From: Thalassotalea sp. 1_MG-2023 | Lineage (GTDB): Bacteria; Pseudomonadota; Gammaproteobacteria; Enterobacterales; Alteromonadaceae | Assembly (NCBI RefSeq): GCF_030546745.1 | Contig: NZ_JAUOPD010000008.1 | Location: forward strand, 104,367-168,366 | Direction of reading: 5' to 3' | DNA: 64,000 bases | Shown here: piece after piece, positions 57,415-64,000 of the stretch | Numbering within the stretch: the stretch's first letter is position 1 | Layout: the number at the start of each line of letters is the position of its first letter | Translations under genes and position numbers: made by a program | The notes under the pieces: model-generated | What the model was told of the DNA's origin: nothing | The model's database searches: none | Seen by the model: the letters and a program-made list of their open reading frames with translations, nothing else

Positions 57415-60171
57415 ATGCGCTTTTTTTTAACCATCATGTTATGGCTATGCATAACAGAGCAAGTAAATGCACAACTTCAACATTTTTCACACAGCAGCAC
57501 TACAACAGTTGCTCCAAAAAAAATATCGAGTCATATAACGTTGGCGGGAGCCCACTGGTTAACACCAAATACCATCGTAGTTGCCACACAATTTTCATCC
57601 GATGAATTAGCACTGGCTACGTTCAATGCTGAAAAAATAGACCAAACATTGCCATTAACTAAGTGCCAATTAAGTCCGGCGTTAGCGAATAAGTACCCGC
57701 ATTTACAAACCTTTCAGTGTTTCAAAATAAAAACGCATACCAAACAAATAAAGCAATTACTTAAACAACCTCTTATTGTATATAAACAACAGCATGGCGA
57801 CCTCGTAGGTACATATGTTCAAACCGCAAACATTATCGATGTGCTTTATACCTCAGGACAAAAAGATGCGAATGAAGATAATGAATTAGGCGCACGACTA
57901 ACGAATAATGGCGTACAATTTAAGTTATGGGCACCAACAGCACTGGCGATTAATGTACAACTTTTTGATAAAACTAAGCGCCCGATACCACCTTACAAAC
58001 TCAAGATGAGTGAAGATAAAAACACAGGTATTTGGTCAGCTGATACTTCTCAATCGCTAAATGAACAATTCTATCGCTATCAAATCACCTTGTATCACCC
58101 AAGCACGAAAAAAATAGAAGAAGTGATTACCACTGACCCATATTCTCTTAGCTTATCGACCAATAGTGAGTACTCACAAATTATTGATTTAAATCATCCC
58201 TCCACACAGCCAACTGGCTGGCTAACGCAGTTAGATACCCCTGTTAAAACCCCTGAAGATAATATTTTTTATGAAACTCATATTCGTGACTTTAGTTCAC
58301 ACGACACGACGCTATCAAACAAGCATTACCGAGGGAAATACCTTGCGTTTACCGAGAAAAATAGCGCTGGAATGCAACATTTAAAAGCATTGAGAACAGC
58401 AGGAATAAACAGTATTCATTTACTGCCAGCCTTCGATATAGGCACGGTAGATGAAAATAGCGAATCTGTAATTGATATCAACCGCTCACTAAATGATATT
58501 TGCCGAAAAAGCCAACTTGAAGAAATTTGTGCACTAAAAACCGATAAATCACAGCAATTAAATGAATATCTTGCAACGTTGCCTAGCACTAGCAAACAGC
58601 TGCAAGCTATTATTTCAGCACTACGAAGCCAAGACAATTATAACTGGGGTTATGATCCATTCCATTACACAGTGCCTGAAGGTAGTTACGCAATAAACCC
58701 TGATGGGATAAGTCGCATTGTTGAATTTAGAACGATGGTGCAAGCATTACACAATTTAGGATTTCGCGTGATCATGGATGTTGTTTACAACCATACTCAT
58801 CAGGCAGGCTTAGCACCAACAGCTATTCTCGATAAAATTGTTCCTAATTATTATCACCGATTAGATGCACTCACAGGAAAAATTGCCCAGTCAACTTGTT
58901 GCGATAACACCGCAACAGAACATGCAATGATGGAAAAATTAATGATTGAGTCATTGGTCGTATGGGCAAGAGATTATAAAATTGACGGTTTTCGTTTTGA
59001 CCTAATGGGTCATCAACCCAAGTCTTCAATGCTTAAAGCCCGTAAAGCCGTTAAAGCCTTTGATGATGACACCTACTTTTATGGTGAAGGATGGAATTTT
59101 GGTGAAGTTGCCAATCACCAGCGATTTGAGCAAGCCAGTCAACTAGCACTTGCTGGAACTGAAATTGGTACATTTACCGACAGATTAAGAGACGCTGTCA
59201 GAGGCGGTGCATTTAATGCGCAAGGACAAGATATTCGCAAAAGCCAAGGTATTGCTAATGGTTTAGCAACACTGCCTAATGAACTGCAAACAGAAGACGA
59301 TCGCCAACGTTATCTCGCGTTAGCCGATCAACTCAGAATTGGTTTAACTGGCAATTTAGCTAACTATTCATTATTTACCGCAGAAGATACCATTCGAAAA
59401 GGAAGCGAAATTCCATATGGCGATCAACCAACAGGCTATGCACTTGATCCTGCCGACACCATTAACTACGTGTCAAAGCACGACAATCAAACATTGTGGG
59501 ACAATAACCAATATCGTATTGCTTATGAGTTAACCACTAAGCAGCGTGTGCGAATGCAGCTTTTATCTCTTGCGTATCCGTTATTTTCCCAAGGCATTCC
59601 TTTTATTCATATGGGCAGTGAAATGTTACGCTCAAAAGGTTTCTTGCGTGACTCCTATGATTATGGCGACTGGTTTAACTATGTAGATTTTACCAAACGA
59701 TCAAATAATTACGAGATCGGCTTGCCGCCAGCAGAAAAAGACCAACAAAATTGGTCAACCATTTTAACACTACGCCATCAAAACGCAGGCAAAGATATAG
59801 TCTCTGCAGAAGATATTGCGTTTAGCACCAAGGCTTTTCTTGATTTGGTCAACATAAGAATGTCTAACCCACTATTTCGCTTAACCACCGCCAAGCACAT
59901 TATTGCTAATGTTCAATTTCATAATACTGGCAGCAAACAACAGCTTGGTTTGGTTGCAATGAGCATCAAAGGAGATAAAAACCAGCCGAGCACCCTCGTT
60001 ATATTCAATAGTTCAGGTAGTCGAAAAACGCTCAACTTTGCTAAGGCAAACGACTACCAACTTCATCCAATACAACAACAAGGCATTGATAACGTTGTTA
60101 AAGAAAGTCAAATAAGTGCCAACAGTTTTACCGTTCCGGCACTCACCACTGCCGTTTTTATCAAGCAATAA
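57415..60171 (+). CDS. pullulanase-type alpha-1,6-glucosidase (GH13)
   Basis: This 918-residue protein has a signal peptide (about residues 1-19), an N-terminal domain, a CBM48-like early-set domain (about 160-270; GVQFKLWAPTA) and a GH13 catalytic region with the pullulanase signature YNWGYDP (409-415). Catalytic residues: D529 (GFRFDLMGHQ), E558 (YGEGWNFG) and D690 (SKHDNQ). It cleaves alpha-1,6 branch points in starch fragments. It is exported, and preceded by a palindromic operator. Confidence 0.9.
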   Translation: MRFFLTIMLWLCITEQVNAQLQHFSHSSTTTVAPKKISSHITLAGAHWLTPNTIVVATQFSSDELALATFNAEKIDQTLPLTKCQLSPALANKYPHLQTFQCFKIKTHTKQIKQLLKQPLIVYKQQHGDLVGTYVQTANIIDVLYTSGQKDANEDNELGARLTNNGVQFKLWAPTALAINVQLFDKTKRPIPPYKLKMSEDKNTGIWSADTSQSLNEQFYRYQITLYHPSTKKIEEVITTDPYSLSLSTNSEYSQIIDLNHPSTQPTGWLTQLDTPVKTPEDNIFYETHIRDFSSHDTTLSNKHYRGKYLAFTEKNSAGMQHLKALRTAGINSIHLLPAFDIGTVDENSESVIDINRSLNDICRKSQLEEICALKTDKSQQLNEYLATLPSTSKQLQAIISALRSQDNYNWGYDPFHYTVPEGSYAINPDGISRIVEFRTMVQALHNLGFRVIMDVVYNHTHQAGLAPTAILDKIVPNYYHRLDALTGKIAQSTCCDNTATEHAMMEKLMIESLVVWARDYKIDGFRFDLMGHQPKSSMLKARKAVKAFDDDTYFYGEGWNFGEVANHQRFEQASQLALAGTEIGTFTDRLRDAVRGGAFNAQGQDIRKSQGIANGLATLPNELQTEDDRQRYLALADQLRIGLTGNLANYSLFTAEDTIRKGSEIPYGDQPTGYALDPADTINYVSKHDNQTLWDNNQYRIAYELTTKQRVRMQLLSLAYPLFSQGIPFIHMGSEMLRSKGFLRDSYDYGDWFNYVDFTKRSNNYEIGLPPAEKDQQNWSTILTLRHQNAGKDIVSAEDIAFSTKAFLDLVNIRMSNPLFRLTTAKHIIANVQFHNTGSKQQLGLVAMSIKGDKNQPSTLVIFNSSGSRKTLNFAKANDYQLHPIQQQGIDNVVKESQISANSFTVPALTTAVFIKQ

Positions 60172-60230
60172 GCACAATATTGAAAACGTTTATCAACATG
60201 AATTTCGACAAAGTCGCGATGAAATTATGC

Positions 60231-60244
60231 TGAATACGTATGCA
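60231..60244. promoter_or_regulatory. LacI-family operator (mal regulon)
   Basis: TGAATACGTATGCA lies about 66-79 bases before the GH97 start, the same sequence as the site upstream of pullulanase. Confidence 0.75.
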
Positions 60245-60309
60245 GCTAGCTGTAATTTGCCATCAGTAATTTTATGCTGTTAACCATTAATAAACCCTCA
60301 GGAAAAATA

Positions 60310-62361
60310 ATGAAGAAAAATCTGCTGGTTCTAACAACTCTTTTTGCAAGTACTTACTTAAACGCACCAAACCTGATCGCTAAAACAGTTAAGGTAAGCT
60401 CACCAAACAACAAAATAACGGTCTCTGTAAGTGATGAAAACACACCAAGCTACCGCGTTAGTTTTAATGGCAACCAAGTGATTGATACATCGCTGCTTGG
60501 TTTAAGGTTTCAACAATCGGCGGATTTAGCGGAAGGCTTTACAATTTCGTCAAGCAAACAACAAACCGCTGACAGCACATGGCAATTACCTTGGGGCGAA
60601 CGCAAAAATGTACGTGATAATCATCATGAATTAATCGTGAATTTTACCACTAATAGAGATAAGTCTAACCAGTTTAGCGTACGCTTTCGCGTATTTAATG
60701 ATGGTATAGGCTTTCGCTATGAAGTACCCAAACAACCAGGCCTTGATGGTAATATTGCCATCGTCGATGAGTTAACAGAATTCAACGTGCCAAATGCAGA
60801 GAAAACCACTGCGTGGTGGATCCCAGCACGTGGCTGGAATAGATATGAGTATATCTACCAAACCACCCCATTATCGGAAATAGATCTTGTTCATACTCCA
60901 CTCACGATGAAGTTAGCTAGTGGCGAACACATCAGTATTCACGAGGCCGCATTAGTCGACTACGCTGGTATGACGATTCTAAAAGGTCGTCATAATAAAC
61001 TAAAAGCGGATTTAACACCTTGGTATGATGGAGTTTTAGTAAGAAAAACACCTGACTTCACCAGTCCTTGGCGCACGATTCAAATAAGCAAGAATGCAGC
61101 GGGATTACTCAACTCTGATTTGATTTTAAACCTTAATGAACCCAGTAAATTAACAGATACATCTTGGATAGAGCCAGGGAAATATGTCGGTATCTGGTGG
61201 GGCATGCATGTGGGGGAGACCACTTGGGGAAGCGGTAAGAAACACGGAGCTACCACAGAAGAAACCAAGCGTTACATGGACTTTGCCGCAAAGTATGGCT
61301 TCGACGGTGTATTAGTGGAAGGTTGGAACATCGGTTGGGATGGAGATTGGTACGATAATGGTGATGTATTTAACTTTACTCAATCATATGACGATTTTAA
61401 TCTCAAAGCAGTGACAGATCATGGACTGGCAAAAGGTGTACGTTTAGTTGGTCATCATGAAACATCAGGCAATGTAACCAATTACCGTAATCAAATGGCT
61501 GACGCATTTGAGTTGTACCAACAACATGGCGTTCGTCAGGTTAAAACAGGTTATGTCGCAGATGGTGGTAAAATCAAGCGTGTTGATGAACACGGTATCG
61601 CACGTTTTGAGTGGCATGACGGCCAATTCATGGTTAATGAATATTTAGATAACGTGACACTTGCTGCCAAATATAAAATTAGTATAAACACTCATGAACC
61701 TATTAAAGATACTGGCTTGCGCAGAACCTACCCTAACTGGATCAGCCGTGAAGGCGCTCGCGGTCAAGAATATAACGCGTGGGGTTCACCACCAAATCCG
61801 CCATCACATACCGCTATTTTACCTTTCACTCGTATGTTAGCAGGGCCAATGGACTTTACACCTGGCACCTTCAATATGGCATACAAAGGTTTAGGTGCTG
61901 ATACAGACCGTCCACAAACAACACTGGCGAAACAATTAGCCTTATATGTGGTTATATTCAGCCCGATTCAAATGGCATCAGACCTTCCTCGTAATTATGA
62001 AGCTAATTTACCTGCATTTCAGTTTATTCGCGATGTACCGACCGATTGGCAAGAAAGTAAAGCTCTTGACGGCGAAATAGGTGAATATGTGGTAATGGCA
62101 CGCCAAGAACGTCTTGGTCAAGATTGGTATTTAGGCGCTCTAACTAATGAAGATGCGCGTAAAATCACCGTATCTTTAGACTTTTTGTCACCAGATAAGC
62201 GCTATCAAGCACAAATCTACCGTGACGGTGAAAAAGCAAACTGGATTGATAATCCGTATGAAATAATCATTGAAAATAAGCCAGTTTCAGCGAATGATAG
62301 TTTAACGCTATCACTTGCAACAAGCGGTGGTACCGCCATTCGCTTTAAAGCGCTAGACTAA
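60310..62361 (+). CDS. GH97 alpha-glucosidase (SusB-like)
   Basis: From ATG 60310 (AGG seven bases upstream) the protein has 683 residues and a signal peptide; an ATG 12 codons earlier lacks a good ribosome site. It matches GH97: E463 (NTHEPIKDTG), E481 and E487 (REGARGQEYN) have the same spacing (18 and 24) as SusB E508, E526 and E532, and E384 (GHHETSG) is a likely general base, so an inverting, calcium-dependent alpha-glucosidase is expected. It would release glucose from maltooligosaccharides in the periplasm. GH97 is best known from Bacteroidetes. Confidence 0.9.
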   Translation: MKKNLLVLTTLFASTYLNAPNLIAKTVKVSSPNNKITVSVSDENTPSYRVSFNGNQVIDTSLLGLRFQQSADLAEGFTISSSKQQTADSTWQLPWGERKNVRDNHHELIVNFTTNRDKSNQFSVRFRVFNDGIGFRYEVPKQPGLDGNIAIVDELTEFNVPNAEKTTAWWIPARGWNRYEYIYQTTPLSEIDLVHTPLTMKLASGEHISIHEAALVDYAGMTILKGRHNKLKADLTPWYDGVLVRKTPDFTSPWRTIQISKNAAGLLNSDLILNLNEPSKLTDTSWIEPGKYVGIWWGMHVGETTWGSGKKHGATTEETKRYMDFAAKYGFDGVLVEGWNIGWDGDWYDNGDVFNFTQSYDDFNLKAVTDHGLAKGVRLVGHHETSGNVTNYRNQMADAFELYQQHGVRQVKTGYVADGGKIKRVDEHGIARFEWHDGQFMVNEYLDNVTLAAKYKISINTHEPIKDTGLRRTYPNWISREGARGQEYNAWGSPPNPPSHTAILPFTRMLAGPMDFTPGTFNMAYKGLGADTDRPQTTLAKQLALYVVIFSPIQMASDLPRNYEANLPAFQFIRDVPTDWQESKALDGEIGEYVVMARQERLGQDWYLGALTNEDARKITVSLDFLSPDKRYQAQIYRDGEKANWIDNPYEIIIENKPVSANDSLTLSLATSGGTAIRFKALD

Positions 62362-62387
62362 TCAAGTTCAGTAATTAGGTATTTAAA

Positions 62388-63914
62388 ATGACAATGTCAA
62401 CTTCCTCGATAGCGCAACAAAAGCCAACATTAAATTTTTGGCAAATTTGGAACATGTGCTTTGGCTTTATGGGTATTCAATTTGGCTTTGCTTTACAAAA
62501 TGCCAATGTCAGTCGCATTTTCCAGACCTTAGGCGCTGATTACGGTAACATGGCAATTTTATGGGTTGCCGCCCCAATAACTGGGCTAATTGTACAGCCA
62601 ATCATCGGCTATATGAGTGATAATACTTGGGGAAAATTCGGCCGTCGTCGTCCTTATTTTTTAATTGGTGCTATCGCAGCAAGTTTGTCACTCTTTATTA
62701 TGCCGAACTCTCCTACCTTATGGGTGGCTGCTGGTATGTTATGGATCATGGATGCCTCGATTAACATTTCCATGGAACCATTTCGCGCGTTTGTGGGTGA
62801 TATGTTACCGAGAAAACAACGAGCCATGGGTTATGCCATGCAAAGTTTTTTTATTGGCGTTGCTTCTGTCGTTGCATCATCATTGCCTTGGATCATGACC
62901 AATTGGCTTAATATCAGCAATACCGCTGCGCCAGGGCTGTTACCTGATTCAGTGAAATTTGCTTTTTACGCTGGCGGAGCAGTATTTTTACTGGCAGTGT
63001 TATGGACTATCTTTAGTACCAAAGAATATTCACCTGAACAATTAGCCGCGTTTGAACAGGCAGAAACCACAAAAGCGACTCATTCAATGCCTCGCGTAAC
63101 ACCACCTTATGGTATTTATGGCATGATCACGCTAATAATCGGCATCGTCAGTAGTGTGTTAGTTTATAGCAACATATCGCGCTTAGATAAAAGTCTCTAT
63201 ATTTTAACCGGAGGCTTCACAGCTTTTGGAATGTGTATGCTTATCGCCAGCTATCTGCATAAACAGCATAAAACGGATAATGGATTTGCTCATATCATGG
63301 CTGATTTATTCGCAATGCCACAAACCATGAAACAATTAGCTGTTGTACAATTTTTTTCATGGTTTCCTTTCTTCGCCATGTGGACCTATACCACAGCAGC
63401 TATTACAGAGTTTCATTATAACACTTCTGATGTCACCTCTGCCGCATACAACAAAGGAGCAGATTGGGTGGGTGTTTTATTTTCAACTTATAATTTAACC
63501 GCCGTTTTTGCTGCCATCTGTATCCCTTTAATCGTTAAAGTGTTTAATTTACGTATAGCACATATGATTAATTTATTTATGGGCGGCACTGGCTTTGTTT
63601 CATTTATCTTTATACATGATCCAACGTACTTGGTTATATCGATGGTAGGTGTCGGCTTTGCTTGGGCGTCAATATTGTCAGTACCTTACGCCATTCTTGC
63701 TAATGCATTGCCTGCAAAAAAAATGGGGGTATATATGGGAATTTTTAATTTTTTCATTGTGCTGCCGCAAATTTTAGCTGCAAGTATTTTAGGCTTTTTG
63801 ATCACTAAATTTTTCGATAATCAACCAATCTACTCATTAGTGATAGGCGGGTTAAGTATGATTTTGGCAGGTGTATTAACCTTAAGGGTAAAAGAAAGTC
63901 ACCGGCATATTTAA
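62388..63914 (+). CDS. MFS sugar transporter (SLC45/MalT-like)
   Basis: The 508-residue protein has 12 predicted helices and the start NFWQIWNMCFGFMGIQFGFALQ, typical of the SLC45/glycoside-type MFS carriers; KFGRRRPY is the loop 2-3 motif. Shewanella-type MalT carriers in comparable loci import maltose. It follows GH97 by 26 bases with no operator between, so it is in the same transcript. Substrate: maltose or glucose, by context. Confidence 0.85.
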   Translation: MTMSTSSIAQQKPTLNFWQIWNMCFGFMGIQFGFALQNANVSRIFQTLGADYGNMAILWVAAPITGLIVQPIIGYMSDNTWGKFGRRRPYFLIGAIAASLSLFIMPNSPTLWVAAGMLWIMDASINISMEPFRAFVGDMLPRKQRAMGYAMQSFFIGVASVVASSLPWIMTNWLNISNTAAPGLLPDSVKFAFYAGGAVFLLAVLWTIFSTKEYSPEQLAAFEQAETTKATHSMPRVTPPYGIYGMITLIIGIVSSVLVYSNISRLDKSLYILTGGFTAFGMCMLIASYLHKQHKTDNGFAHIMADLFAMPQTMKQLAVVQFFSWFPFFAMWTYTTAAITEFHYNTSDVTSAAYNKGADWVGVLFSTYNLTAVFAAICIPLIVKVFNLRIAHMINLFMGGTGFVSFIFIHDPTYLVISMVGVGFAWASILSVPYAILANALPAKKMGVYMGIFNFFIVLPQILAASILGFLITKFFDNQPIYSLVIGGLSMILAGVLTLRVKESHRHI

Positions 63915-63924
63915 GGTAAATACC

Positions 63925-64000
63925 TAGAGCGTGTTGATCTTTCAAGTTTGTTTTTGCAGCAATTTGTTTGGTATTTATACAAGGCAGAGCTTGTGCCGTG
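63925..64000 (+). repeat. partial dispersed repeat at the window end
   Basis: After the MFS gene comes TAGAGCGTGTTGATCTTTCA, related to the fragment at 1115 (shared GTTGAxCTxTC), and then GTTTGTTTTTGCAGCAATTT with TTTATACAAGGCAGAG further on. This resembles the terminal part of a repetitive intergenic element. It is cut by the window edge. Confidence 0.4.

Overview
The window is chromosomal DNA from an AT-rich marine gammaproteobacterium of the Alteromonadales. Gene order, the family mix (TonB-dependent receptors, PII/Amt, HDOD, GH13/GH97) and protein character point to Colwelliaceae, close to Thalassotalea or Colwellia. This is an inference from content; no 16S rRNA or other marker is present. 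I saw no rRNA, tRNA, CRISPR array, intact insertion sequence or prophage.

Layout. (1) 1-14.4 kb is the conserved rapA-rluA-djlA / murU-amgK / lptD-surA-pdxA-rsmA-apaG-apaH / folA block of outer-membrane biogenesis, cell-wall recycling, RNA modification and nucleotide metabolism. It is interrupted by a DUF3530 gene and a chemoreceptor gene. (2) 14.6-17.9 kb is a siderophore-type TonB receptor with a PepSY membrane protein. (3) 18-24 kb holds rplU-rpmA-obgE, ispB, an LpxH-like phosphatase, mdh and argR. (4) 24-41.4 kb is mixed: a DyP peroxidase, the glnK-amtB ammonium operon with a recognisable NtrC/sigma-54 control region, two paralogous HDOD proteins, DUF2797 and GIY-YIG proteins, a secreted LigE-type DNA ligase, LysE and NSS transporters, an M28 peptidase lipoprotein and modABC. 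(5) 41.6-46 kb has a hybrid CHASE/PAS histidine kinase whose reading frame starts about 600 bases upstream of the first ATG/GTG/TTG, and the divergent argP/argO pair. (6) 46-48.6 kb is an ECF42-type sigma factor with its usual DGPF/YCII, DUF1428 and VOC partners, plus a sequence matching the ECF42 promoter. (7) 48.9-63.9 kb is a starch/maltodextrin utilisation locus: two GH13 enzymes, a pullulanase, a GH97 alpha-glucosidase, a large TonB-dependent receptor, a flavin-dependent tryptophan-halogenase-like protein and an MFS sugar importer.

How the last locus works together (inference). The TonB receptor brings maltooligosaccharides across the outer membrane, secreted or lipid-anchored amylase and pullulanase shorten them, GH97 releases glucose in the periplasm, the MFS carrier imports sugar and the cytoplasmic GH13 alpha-glucosidase finishes the job. 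Six near-identical 14-bp palindromes (consensus TGMATACGTATKCA) lie in the promoter regions of the locus and mark a LacI-family regulon. The regulator itself is not in the window. I found no wholly new system. The most notable items are the non-canonical start of the kinase, the ECF42 promoter match, the halogenase inside a starch regulon, and short dispersed repeat fragments at 1115, 27643 and 63925.
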